Assembly (NCBI GenBank): GCA_900618425.1
Contig: UZAN01039744.1
Location: forward strand, 65,610 to 115,735
Reading direction: 5' to 3'
Source of the DNA: Echinostoma caproni
Lineage: Eukaryota; Platyhelminthes; Trematoda; Plagiorchiida; Echinostomatidae
Length of the DNA stretch: 50,126 bases
Shown: positions 1 to 9,639 of the stretch, one piece after another
Numbering within the stretch: the first letter of the stretch is position 1
Layout of the letters: each line of letters starts with the position of its first letter
The notes under the pieces: model-generated
Told to the model about the DNA's origin: nothing
What the model saw: only the letters and a program-made list of their open reading frames with translations
Database searches by the model: none
Translations under genes and position numbers: made by a program

Positions 1-13
1 GGGGGGGGGGGGG
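1..13. repeat. Homopolymer G run at the window edge
   Basis: Thirteen consecutive G open the window. It may be a real homopolymer or a sequencing or assembly artefact at a contig boundary; the sequence alone cannot decide. Confidence 0.8.
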
Positions 14-149
14 CGGTGAGATGCAACGACTATGAGAAGCTCAGAGTTTCTTGATGAAAGTCAGTTGCTTGGGAAGATCGACTGCAAATCTGTGTGGTGC
101 GGAATCACACTACTCTGCAGCCAAAAGAAGAAGGTATCGATCACACCTG

Positions 150-668
150 GTACGGAAAACTTAAGCCTTACACATTTTAAACACGGTACTCTGCCACTGT
201 CTCACATTTCAACACTCTCGGCTAATCTTTCATTCGAACTCCTAACTATTCCGGAGTGCTGGCGCCCGGTGAGAATTACAGCCACCCCCAAAGGAACGAT
301 AACGGCCCCAGTTGAGAAACGTTTCAAATCAATAGCTGTCACTTCCCCTGGCTTGAAATTGATTAAGCAGTCAGTTTTGCATTACCTTTAGTTATGTCTC
401 ACGACCCTCGGTGACATTTATCAGTTCGCATGCAAAACACACTACTCTACGTTGGATGAGGTTTCTTCTTCGGTTCACTTCATTGGCACACACACGTGAC
501 CACACCCCCAATCTGATTCCCGCATCGCTCACTCCTCTCTTCTCAAACATCTCTATTCTTGGCTCATCGGAGCACAGTATAGTTTCTTGGTCTATCAAGT
601 TTACTTGCCCCAATCCGTCATCCCCTAGAGGTGCTGCAACTCAACGAATCTGTTTTCCACTTCAGTGA
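150..668 (+). mobile_element. Degenerate LINE reverse transcriptase fragment (fingers and early palm)
   Basis: Translated segments match the N-terminal part of CR1/jockey-type non-LTR reverse transcriptases. In the first frame, around 240-390, comes the block IPECWRPVRITATPKG followed by FKSIAVTSPGLKLI, corresponding to the 'iP..Wr.a.i.pi.K' and 'fRPIs.ts...K..E' blocks. After a frame change, QFACKTHYSTLDEV (about 420-465) corresponds to the conserved 'QFAyr...STldAv' block. A third frame to about 665 weakly resembles the following palm helix. No Y/FADD motif is reached. Three frames are needed, so the copy is dead. It is not obviously the same family as the LINEs at 30.6 and 48 kb, which carry a different linker before this block. 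It is a fragment without recognisable ends. Confidence 0.7.
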
Positions 669-1104
669 CATTAATATAGTGCATAGAACAAATTATGCGT
701 GAACTGAAAGCTAGGAAACACTGTACAGCCCTTTCGACCTGATGAAGTAGAACACAATCGTGCTACCCACCGGACCGGTGATCAATCGGATTTTCCTTTT
801 CTTTATACTTCATATAACACACCGATATTTTCCATCAAGGTGTTCATCTTTGTATTTCATACTTTTACGAAACCGGCAAATCAAAATCCTCAAATGGTCG
901 CACCAAGCATGTGATCATGCTGCATATCTAAAACATAACTTTCCACCGCTGGTGCCGTGCACCCATTCCCGCTTCCCAGTATCTCTTCGTGTATGCTAGG
1001 ACCAGGTGCTGGACGACCATACAGAGAACCAAAGAAGACTTTGGTTGCTTCTAAGCCGAACATTTGGTCTCGTCCACCACCTATAGCAGAAAAATTTGAT
1101 CTGT
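669..1104. other. Unassigned interval
   Basis: No convincing coding or repeat signature. A short perfect dyad (accgg-a-ccggt) lies near 769-779. The right end grades into the PLE terminal fragment that begins near 1105. Confidence 0.5.
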
Positions 1105-1284
1105 TGACAAAATAGTGAAGATTGGTTCTCGTAGCTTGGGTGAACTGAATTCCATTCCGCCTGTTCACCGAGCTTGACTGTTTGTTTGCAAATGTTTCAT
1201 CACCAGTCTAGTTGATTTCATTATTGCTTCTGAAGTGGCAGGGTTCTGCTTGTACCCGTTCGTTTATGTGTGTTCTCCACCCGC
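1105..1284 (-). mobile_element. PLE terminal-region fragment, outer half
   Basis: Nucleotide similarity to the terminal region of the better preserved PLE at 25.2-25.4 kb: both share the stretch around 'ggttctcgtagcttgggtgaactgaattc', the 'tttgcaaa.gtttcatcacc' block, and 'gaagtggcag..ttctgcttgt.cccgttcgttta'. The fragment stops abruptly near 1284, where LINE sequence begins, and the expected continuation resumes near 2527. It is noncoding; in PLEs this region lies downstream of the ORF or in the terminal repeat. It keeps the GAAAC end of a hammerhead-like core (1194-1198, minus sense), but the CTGATGA part is degenerate. Confidence 0.75.
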
Positions 1285-2526
1285 AATCGACGAAGGAGGT
1301 GCGGAAGATGTAATTTATCTCGACTTCTCGAAAGCATTTGATCAGGTGAATCACCAAATTTTGTTACAGGAGCTCTACAGTTACTGCATTTGAGGTTTCG
1401 TGTTTAATTAGATTGGAGCATTTCTCCGACAACGAATCATATCAATTCGTGTTTTTGATTTCACATCCGGATCTATCGGTGCCACCCGCGGTGTTCCACT
1501 AGGGTCCGCACTCGGTCCCCGTCTGTTCCTCGCATCCATAAATGATCTACCGAAAGTTTTAGGTTGAAAAACATCACTGTTTGCGGACAAATTCGAAATC
1601 TGGAATACAGTAACAGGACCCGAGGGCTCACTAACACTTCAATAATAGCAGTTTATCAATGGTCTAACGAGAACGACATTGAATTTAATGCCTCTAAATG
1701 CAAATTTCTATCCCTACGCCACAAGAGAAGATTCTCATATTTCCTCGGAAATCAGCAGCTACCACATACTTCAAGTGAAAATGACTTAGGCGTTGTTCTT
1801 CAAGAGGACTTAAACTGCTCCGTTAATTGCACTAAGGCTTCGTCCGCTGCTATGAAGAATGTCGGTTTACTTAGGCGAGCCACATTTGCTATCGGTGAAC
1901 ATTCGACCCTACACAGAGTACGCCATCCAAGCATGGAGTCCATGGCTTCAACGTGATCGCAAAATGCTTGAGAGTCCAAAAAGGATGGCCACCAAGATGG
2001 TCACGGGATTTCATAACCTTACCTATGAAGAGAGATTGCGATCATTGGGACTGTATTCTGCTCAGTACCGCCGAATTCGGGGAAACTTGGTTTTGACTTA
2101 TCGAATATTGCAGAACCCGAACCATCCGTGTCGACAGCTGCTCATGTTATCAAACAATGTGCAGCTTAGGGGGGAACCGTTTCAAGTTATTAATTCGAAA
2201 GTGTCAACTGGAATGCCGGCACCAATCTTTGGTCTTCAGAGTAAGCACTACTTGGAATGCCCTTCCCTCTCACATCGTTTATACACCTACAATCGAATCT
2301 TTCAAGCAGAGATTCGATTAAACCTTGGTACACCTCACATTCTCACACCACTGAAAGCAAACGCCAATTCACCGAAGCCCACATTCTTTATTATCTCCTA
2401 CCTAGAGCTATATATTACTTCTTTTTTGGCGTAAAACGACTCAAATGTGGAAATATCCTATGAGGACAAGAGAGGCACGAGCCTGTAAGTTATTCCCATG
2501 ATAAAACTGACTTTGACTATTTTTTA
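1285..2526 (+). mobile_element. CR1-type LINE, 3' half of reverse transcriptase, inserted into a PLE fragment
   Basis: The translated RT runs from motif A (IYLDFSKAFDQVNH, about 1306-1350) through the motif B region (GVPLGSALGP, about 1490-1530) to motif C, which here reads F-A-D-K (1580-1591) instead of F/Y-A-D-D, so one catalytic aspartate is lost. Next come the fingers-to-thumb blocks (SKCKFLSL, then NDLGVVLQEDL) and, in another frame, the typical CR1 C-terminal block (YTEYAIQAWSPWLQRD, then YEERLRSLGLYSAQYRRIRG, about 1915-2095). The WN.LP-like tail block lies near 2240-2400 in yet another frame. There are stops near 1390 and several frame changes. No 5' endonuclease part is present, as expected of a 5'-truncated copy. 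The edges are set by where PLE similarity breaks off and resumes. Confidence 0.85.
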
Positions 2527-2691
2527 TCCCTTCTTCTCACTGTGTTCGACTCGGTTCGCCGTTGAACTGGGGCGAGTGAGTGAATGTGGGAGGGGAGGAG
2601 GTTGTCCTTTCGTCCTGATCGCGGTTTCCGTCCGTTCTCAGGTCACGGCGTCACCTTTTTGTCGCGTCATTTGGTCCTTGAGTTGCATTGG
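2527..2691 (-). mobile_element. PLE terminal-region fragment, inner half, with the end of the PLE ORF
   Basis: Direct similarity to 25.41-25.58 kb: shared blocks include 'ctcactgtgttcgactcggttcgccgtt', 'ggttgtcc' and 'ccgttctcaggtcacggcg'. The same stretch in the 25-kb copy contains the last codons of the PLE protein and its 3' flank. Read in minus sense, the residues PMQLKDQMT before a Q/R-rich tail are common to both copies. With 1105-1284 it forms one PLE fragment split by the LINE at 1285-2526. Confidence 0.75.
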
Positions 2692-2719
2692 TGCCAATGC
2701 AACTGAAGGACCAAATGAC
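2666..2719. repeat. Near-perfect palindrome, 26-bp arms and 2-nt centre
   Basis: The left arm 2666-2691 and right arm 2694-2719 are reverse complements at 25 of 26 positions (one g/c difference), with a 2-nt spacer. Each arm encodes the C-terminal QLKDQMT-like stretch of the PLE when read outward, so the palindrome is the junction of two oppositely oriented copies of the same PLE segment. Confidence 0.9.
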
Positions 2720-2765
2720 ACAGATTGCCAATCTCGGCAAACGGGCGAAATGGAAAATTTGATCT
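2694..2765 (+). mobile_element. Short PLE-derived piece in opposite orientation
   Basis: After the palindrome centre, the plus strand repeats the PLE segment and continues with 'attgccaatctcggcaaacgggcgaaatgg'. This is similar to the plus-strand PLE terminal piece at 27.09-27.11 kb (cttgccaagctcggcgaacaggcgaaat). It fades after about 2765. Confidence 0.6.
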
Positions 2766-4384
2766 CACGCAACATCAGTTTCCTACAACTTCTGCCCATA
2801 TAACTTCCTCCGGATCTGAAATTCCTCCGGTGATCTTGTGTTTCAATCATCAGAGAAGGCTAAGGTGCTTGCTTCTAGGTTGGCCACCGACTTTATCTCA
2901 TCCAGTTATCGAACTCCTCCAAACTCCTATTCTTTATTCCGCCTCAACTCAGCTTCTACTGCTGTACAAAGCTCAAATCCACTCCGCTCTCAAATTATAT
3001 AAGCACATGTCCCGCGAGGCTTCGTTTCCTGCCCTTTCCCTTCTTGTTCGTGTTCCATGAAAGGCCAATTGTTAGTAAACAATACGTCCCAAGTTCTAAT
3101 CCGCAGTCACTTGCCCATAGTTGGGCAGTTCCTTCAATGTCTCTTCTCAGTCATTACATTATTGTTTCTTTTATCTTTATAGCTTGTGTCGATAGTCATG
3201 CTTGCTGTACCTCATGCCAGCACACCCCCCCCCAGCCGTCATTCCCCAGTACACAGGCCTCATAGCCATTTGCATCGATTTCATTCAAGAGATTTTGTAC
3301 TTATCCACCCCAATCTTCTATTTATTCCGCTCCTTCCCATCTTGCAAGCTTTAAATCTTTAAATGCAAAATCAATGATATGGATCTTACTCGAATATTCC
3401 TTTACTCCTTCTTTCCCAGTGTGCTTTTGAATATGGAGATTTGTTTTCTCCCGTTTGATATGTACAGATAAAAAGCTGCTTCAATTATTTTTACTTGTAA
3501 TTCAAAACTTGTCTACCTAATTTTGCTTTCCTTCGAGTGAGTCAGGTTGCAAGAGTACAAGGCTTACGGGGAGTTAAATGACAACCTGGCCATGTCATGT
3601 AGTGCTCTCACATAAATCTTCGAGAAACAAGGCCCAGAAGAAAGTTGCTGACTACTATCTTAGTTTAAGCCTGAGGATTTTAGTCCTAGCGTTTGTAAAC
3701 AATATAGTTGCGCCACGGGATTCACTCGCAACTATGCTGCTAGCTCTTGACCGCATCAAACTCATAAAATTGGATTATCGGTTAACACATTAAAAGAGAA
3801 TTGTTTTTTCTAACTATCCGAGTCACAGAAATTGTGTAAACGATGACGCAATGAAACAAGTAACATCCCTTTAATCTCTAGACTCTAGTGTACTTCTCAG
3901 TGGTTAAGTAGAGAAATCTACTTATCTGGGGAACCAGTGCTGCAAGGTAATTGTTGCAGCTAAGAGAGACATGATGGACGTGTGAAAAGGTCAGGTTGGT
4001 GAAAAAACTGTTCGTCTTCAGTATTACGTATTGTCCCGTGCTGGTTTATAATTGCCAAACCTCGCCCTCTAGGAGTCGAAAATTTTGGTCGGCTGTACTT
4101 GTTCAACCACTGAAGTCTGCGTCGAATAGTAATTGTTTGAATTCACTGGTTTTCCAACATCAGCTTATACTATACACCAAAAACCTGTCGAAACTACTTC
4201 AGCTACTAATTACTCTATGCATCTAACCGTCGAGCTAAAAGAACAAGCACTGAAGATTTTCCGTTGCTCCAGACTGGAGAATTCGGCTTCAAAGACAGCT
4301 CAAATTATAGGCGGAATTAATGATGTCAGAGGCAGAACACTTAGGCTTTCATTCATCACAGAAGGTCTGGCTGTTAAGGCGAGA
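2766..4384. other. Unassigned interval
   Basis: The part from 2790 to 3260 is C/T-rich on the plus strand and open for about 110 codons from 2725. It has a repetitive, transposon-like feel (leucine-rich, RLATDFISSSYRTPPNS in one frame) but matches no family I can name. A run of nine C lies at 3225-3233. From 3260 to 4384 the DNA is AT-rich with short open frames only and no recognisable domain. Confidence 0.5.
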
Positions 4385-4545
4385 TGGAATCAACCGTTTA
4401 AAGCGTCCCGCCGCTAACCGAAGCGGGTTACGGTTTGAGACCTGAAGGAAGCCGATTCGACCCTACTAGCAGTTTGCCTATAAACCGAGGAGACGCACGC
4501 TAGATGCAGTTTCCTCGCTTTTAAATAAAAATAACCAAATCCTTG
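4385..4545 (+). mobile_element. tRNA-derived SINE
   Basis: A Pol III-like internal promoter is visible. The A-box-like stretch is 'tggaatcaaccgtttaaagcgtc'; about 35 bases later comes the B-box-like 'cggtttgagacctga' (consensus GGTTCGANTCC). A unique body follows, containing an imperfect hairpin (gaggagacgcac ... gcagtttcctc), then an A-rich end 'tttaaataaaaataaccaaat'. The head has decayed, so no anticodon can be named. It ends directly at the LINE fragment that starts near 4541. Confidence 0.55.
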
Positions 4546-4872
4546 AATGTCTCTTCGAAATCGGCTCGTTGTTTGTTTCTGGACTACTCATCTGCTTTGA
4601 TTCTATGCATATTTTCCTTCTTCTTTAACCGGAGACTTTCGGTTGTCTCAGTCAGTTATCAGCTTGAATTGCTGATTGCTTCTCTGGGAGAACTCAATGT
4701 GCCAGGTAAGTTGGAAGAAGGCAAAGTTGTTGATGACTAATTCTGGGGTACTTCAATGTGCAAACACATCCCCATATTTATTTTCTAAGTATATTGGAGA
4801 CTTGTTTACTAGCGCTCCTACTTCTCTATTCAAATACGCTGATGATGTAGTTTTATGTCAGGTCATCTTATG
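4541..4872 (+). mobile_element. LINE reverse transcriptase fragment (palm)
   Basis: A short RT palm fragment. The residues RCLFLDYSSA (about 4570-4600) correspond to motif A. After frame changes, SGVLQCANTSPYLFSKYIGDLF (4742-4806; motif B region 'GV.QG...SP.LF') leads to KYADDVVLC (about 4830-4858), with the Y-A-D-D catalytic pair intact. The interval between is compressed and out of frame, and nothing recognisable follows motif C. It is a broken CR1/jockey-like copy, nearer in style to the 48-kb LINE (FLDY, KYADDLVLG) than to the 1.3-kb one. Confidence 0.75.
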
Positions 4873-5164
4873 ACAATTTGGGAAAGACGGAATAAACATT
4901 CCAATTCCATGACCGGATGTTTCTCACACTTCGTTCGTCACACATGCACACTGGTTCGGATCAACAATGGGTGGGAGGATGGCTGTGTGGTATGTGATGT
5001 TGGCCATGGAAGACCGAGAGTTCTAACGAATTGTTTTTGGGAGCATAATGGGAGGGGATTATCTAAGCAGAGGAAGAAGGCGACTCCTAATCCTCTTAGA
5101 TCGACGGCTGTGAATCAAGTAGAGGGGTTCAAACGCCTCGACCAAATTAACCACGTGGTTTGAT
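4873..5164. other. Unassigned interval
   Basis: An open plus frame of about 100 codons (4855-5163), rich in charged residues, has no recognisable domain. A B-box-like 'ggggttcaaacgcctcg' near 5123-5140 hints at another decayed SINE but lacks a convincing A box. Confidence 0.4.
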
Positions 5165-6100
5165 TCCACTAGGTTGAAACGATTGAGCGGTTGATAGTCT
5201 TAATTACTCCAGGCCCGGTGGTGCTCACGGACTTGTTCGACCAATATACCATGTGCCACAGGAACAGATAAATAAGCACACAGAAAGAAACGGCAGAAAC
5301 AGGCAATTTTTCTTTAGCTTGAAATTGCAAACGTGGCCTGGAGATACACACAATACGCAATTTGGCTGAGGGGAATGCTTTTTCGACAACTGTACTTAGC
5401 TTACGTGTCATCTTCTCGGCAGTTGTGTCGCCCTTGCAAGGTAGCGATATGTAAACTGGTTTCTCCTCCGCAGTAGTGGTCTTATTTGTCACCCGGTGAC
5501 GGCCCCAAATGTTATTCACAAAACGCTCTAGGTATCCATTTTGAAGGAAACATCTCGAATAAATTTCAATTCTGTATCAATGATGTCATCCGTACATATT
5601 CCCCGCGCCCTGGTAGCAAGGCACTGAATCAGATTTCTTTCCCGTTCCACAGGCACATAACTTTTGCAGTGGATATACCTGTTGTTCCACGATGGCTCCC
5701 TGTGGCCGGTGCGTTGGATAGTTCCTTCTCATCGACGGCTTAGTTGAACGTTCCGAAACGCGATCTGCTCATTCTCTTCGTTCTCTAGAGTAAACTTAAT
5801 GTTTGGATGAACTGAAATAAATACTTTCAACAGTTCTGACAGATTCACACTACCATCGACAAAGCACATAGGATTTGTAAAATGTGCAACTATCGACTAT
5901 TCATTTTAGGATGTTCTTCTCGAGCCTAGCCATCCAGATATCTGGAAACGGTGGATCCGAAAGAGATCCAATTGCTATCCCATTTATTTAGTGATAAAGT
6001 TAGTCAGTGGATTTGAATTGCATTTTGTGTGTGCAAAAGTATAGCGATTTTTAATTGGTTTAGATCAGCCATCCCAGACAAGGTGGAAAGGTCGGAATTA
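5165..6100 (-). mobile_element. PLE fragment, RT palm to GIY-YIG nuclease (tandem copy B)
   Basis: Read on the minus strand from about 6090 down, the order is that of a PLE protein. First is a degenerate motif B block (GIAIGSLSDPPFPDIW, about 5990-5940, family 'AMGSPLGP..ad.f'). Then comes DGSVNLSELL followed by HPNIKFTLENEENEQ, which is the thumb; the Y-V-D-D itself appears lost in a small deletion and frame change. Next are YIHCKSYVPVERERNLIQCLATRAR and CTDD, the PLE linker. Last is the nuclease part (KPVYISLPCKGD, then degenerate GIY-YIG residues) ending near 5169. Several frames are needed. It abuts copy A at 6101. Confidence 0.8.
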
Positions 6101-6730
6101 TCACACCTTCACGCTCACTGTTTGATCAGATTCGACGAGATGTGAAACGATTGCAATTCTAATAATTTTAATTACATCGCTGTTTAGCTGGGTCGAATGA
6201 TGTTCCCGAACAGTCGTAGGTATGCACGTGATCGTGCGGTCAATATACGTTACTCTAAAGGAACAGGTAAACAGAAATGCACAAAACGCGACTGCGTGAG
6301 TAGGTATCTTGTCTTGGAGTTGCGAAAACACGATCAGTCTGGACGTAAATACGTCTCGTAATTTTGCCGCATAGATTGAATTCTCTAACGCAGTCCGCCC
6401 TTTACGGTTAACAAACTCCGTGATTCTATCCCCTTGAATGGGAGATACACGTATACTGGCTTCTCCGAGTTTCAAACTCTCTTCCTTGGATGATTGTTTC
6501 ATAAAACGCTATCCAGAAAACATGTTAGATAAGCGTTTTGTGGGAAAACATCAGGAATGAATGATGGTCGCCCTAATTGTGGTGTCATCAGTGCATATTT
6601 TCCCTGCCCTATCTAAAAAATATTGAATTGGATTTCTTTTCGTTTCAGTGACAAAATCTTTGATACAGTAAAACTGGTCGTTCGATCTCTCACGGCCCTC
6701 CACCATCCCTCCTCCGACTCCGACTCCCAT
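6101..6730 (-). mobile_element. PLE fragment, linker and GIY-YIG nuclease (tandem copy A)
   Basis: On the minus strand, residues CIKDFVTETKRNPIQYF and AGKICTDDTT (about 6660-6570) match the PLE linker ('FvP...KRNLi.cL..Ra..ICTdd'). After a frame change, the 133-codon open frame 6502-6101 contains the nuclease region: YAAKLRDVFTSR, a degenerate cysteine-rich GIY block (FCAFLFTCSFRVTYIDRT), TTVREHHSTQL and IIRIAIVSHLVESD. The family pattern is 'FTCSCG..YIGRT..RL..RIREHHPaWL ... aI.SHLVdt'. Here YIGR has become Y-I-D-R. It ends where copy B begins, in the same orientation. Confidence 0.8.
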
Positions 6731-8852
6731 CCCAAAATCACATGAGTGTCGCGGACGAAGATCCGATAGTAAGATCAACGATATCCAGTTTATGGTATTG
6801 AGACATACAACAAAAGTCTTCATTTGACTACTCATTCATTTTGTTTCTTCTTTTATATACAAAATTTATGTTATATAAAGTATGATATGTGAGCCACTTG
6901 ATGAGTCACCGAAAACAAGCTTGTTCGATAACACTTCATTTACTGCGATTTTGTGAGTGCAATTTGAATGCGTTTCAGTTATATTAGTCAATCTGTCGGT
7001 TTCAACTCGGGCACCAGACGAGGATAACAAACTGATGTGATAAAATGTGAGCGAACTGCTTGTAATGAACCAACTGAGGAACTAAGTTATTTTTGAGACG
7101 CACATGGCTCAAAATCTTCTACTTTTGAAGCAGTTTTCCTAGTGAGCATGGAAGCAAGTTTGAGATGGATTCGATTGATCTTGATGTTAAATGGATTCCT
7201 GGATCTCGCTTGGCGGTTGGTAATTCAAGAATTGGAAAGCATCAATCCAAAAATAAAAACGAAGATAATTAGAGAAATGCGATTGAATTTTCCCTAACTC
7301 CAAGGCGCCTGCTCTGGCCTGAGTTTGAATAGTAATTGTGCATCAGATACACGAAAAGGATGACAATTTATTGGGATCAGTTGAAAGCAGAATTGCATTA
7401 ACATCTATAAGGACACATGTTTTTGCTTTCTGATAGACGGTAAACTAAGTGTTTATGTCAAGGAGCATGAGTTAATGTTTTCCAGTTGTCTTTGAGGGAC
7501 AACGTTTGGTGTGTGTGCGTACACGTATGATGAAATATACTTTCGAATTTGAACAGAAAATCTACAATAGTGTTCGATTCTCAGTGTATATTCCTTTAGA
7601 CGTAGTTATAGACCACCATCATATCAGTCAAGATTAGATGATTTCTTTAAAGTCACCAAGAAAGCTTATTTGTTCTGTCAAAACAATTTTTCAGACTTCG
7701 AAATCACAGACTTTATTGACCCTTGCACCTTGAAAAAACTACTGGGAGGCTGCATCTTCAGAAGAATTTTGCCGAATAACTTCTGATGATCCTCGTATTG
7801 AACCTTGTAAACTGCTTCCTAGTGCTTCCCACTTAGCTTGTAAATGAATTGAAATCACTGGGAGGAATCATTTAGACTGGCCATACTGCGATAGATAAAT
7901 TTCGGACATTGATAAATATAACGCAATACCATGTTCTGCTAAATTATAACTGTTATGCAAATTGGTGCCAAAAGCTTTGGTATTCCTCACGGCTAAAAAG
8001 GATGATCATCTCTCAAAGAGAGAAAATACGCCAGGATACTTTCATATCTTTTGACGAAGGATCTCTTCTTCTTGGGGTTGTTTCTATTTTCAGCGATAAT
8101 CTTCTCATGAAATGTTCTACTTAAGAATTTATGAGTGTGGCATTGAAGGTAATCAATTGCGGAAACATGTGATCATCAAAATCTAAAGTACTACTGATAA
8201 AAGTCGACGTCAAATGTACAACCCGTTTACGTGCCAGGGTTGCAAAATATATATAGGCAATCACCTCTTGAGTCTTATAGGGTTGTTTTTCATCCACATA
8301 TATTGTGTTTCCGACGGTATTGGGAGGAGGGCAATGACACTTTGTTTGGATGAATTCTATTCATAAAGGTCACGTGAAGGCCTTAGACTATAAGCCCATT
8401 AGTTCCTGATGTTTATTAATAAATATATCTGTTTAGTGAAGGCAAAGATGAGAATATGCAGGTGTTGATAAAACACATGCAACATGATCCTTATTTTCGA
8501 AATACATTTCAGTTTCCAATAACACGTTGCTGTGGGAATTTATTTATTCTGAAATTTATCTTCCACTTCTGTGTTCCTAGTTCTCTTCTATCACAAGTTG
8601 AATTTGCGAAACCTTCAGCACTGTAGTAGTTCAAAAGTGACAGCTCAGATTTGGAAAATGTTTTATGCAAAGCATCAGGGAAATTCATTCTTTTTCATGA
8701 ATGTTTCCTGTTTCATGAAATCGTTTACTATTATTTATAAACATACGCATTTTAAATCGCTTATCTCTTTTCATTCAATGCACAGTAAATAAGCTAATTA
8801 ACGAAAATTTTCTAGCTTAAATAAATTGATTAGTCATGTGGCTATAGACTAC
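6731..8852. other. Unassigned AT-rich interval
   Basis: No domain, RNA gene or SINE head recognised on either strand. Open frames are short (up to 73 codons) and AT-driven. The C/G-rich patch 6700-6740 belongs to the edge of the PLE copy. Confidence 0.5.
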
Positions 8853-9060
8853 TCACACATTATCCCTACTACAGAAATAACGACAAATGTATTCCAGGAA
8901 ACAAACAAGTTCACCTTGAGGGGTGCAGTTCATTGAAAAAGCGTCTTGTAGTATCACCATGCCCAAAATGGATGTGACACACTGAAGAGAATTCGGCCGA
9001 TAGTTGAGGCCGAGAGGCAACTTATTCCAGAGGTGCATAAACCCGATGAGTTAGTTCTTG
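8853..9060 (-). mobile_element. Possible LINE C-terminal fragment
   Basis: The minus strand contains LWNKLPLGLNYRPNSLQ (about 9030-8980), resembling the 'WN.LP..v..a.s...F' block that closes many CR1-type RT proteins. Just upstream, before a stop, is YVHSEALELDKN. No other RT block is found, so this rests on one motif. Confidence 0.35.
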
Positions 9061-9130
9061 TCTAGTTCAAGTGCTTCGCTGTGAACATAAGCCCGATTTG
9101 TTGCACAATCAACAGAGTTTTTCCATCAAG

Positions 9131-9226
9131 ACATAAACCAAAAGGGAGAAAACCGATCGCATCGAAGCAAGACGATGGTTGAATTTGAACGAAGCGGAGA
9201 ACAGTTACAAACAAACAATATGGAGA
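9131..9226 (+). repeat. Direct repeat, copy 1 (about 95 bp)
   Basis: Similar to 9535-9630. Shared blocks are 'cg.atcg..tcgaagcaagac' and 'gttgaatttga', and both end in 'caatatgga.aata'. The family is unknown; copy 1 lies just upstream (minus sense) of the possible LINE tail. Confidence 0.7.
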
Positions 9227-9534
9227 ATAATCCAGGCGGATTAGCCGTTTTTTTCCTTACGCTGTCAGGTGGAAAATGATGGCTCAATGTACAGCGTATC
9301 TGAAGCCAGGTGATATGAAGCCTTTATGGGACGCCCAACAAAGCAGTGCACGTATTGATTGTACCAACAAATCCAACAAATCCAGTTCGCCTTTCCCGTC
9401 CATTTGGCAATGGGTTTACCTCACTAGTGGCCAACGAGTAATTCAGCATGCGGAGAAAGCTAATCTATTGACTTGGTCTTCCAATAAATTTCGTTTTACC
9501 TGACAAAACAAGTAAATATCCATCCTGCCTAACA

Positions 9535-9630
9535 AGTTGGAAGGGAAAAAAACGATCACGTCGAAGCAAGACAACAGTTGAATTTGATCGCAGTTGAGGA
9601 AGCTTGCACACAACCAATATGGAATATACT
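9535..9630 (+). repeat. Direct repeat, copy 2 (about 95 bp)
   Basis: Second copy of the segment at 9131-9226, about 400 bases further on in the same orientation and clearly diverged (roughly three quarters of bases agree by eye). Confidence 0.7.
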
Positions 9631-9639
9631 TCATGAACT

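Noticed and set aside
735..750. CTGATGA followed by 'agtagaacac' as a hammerhead
   Set aside because: No stem II and no GAAA box.
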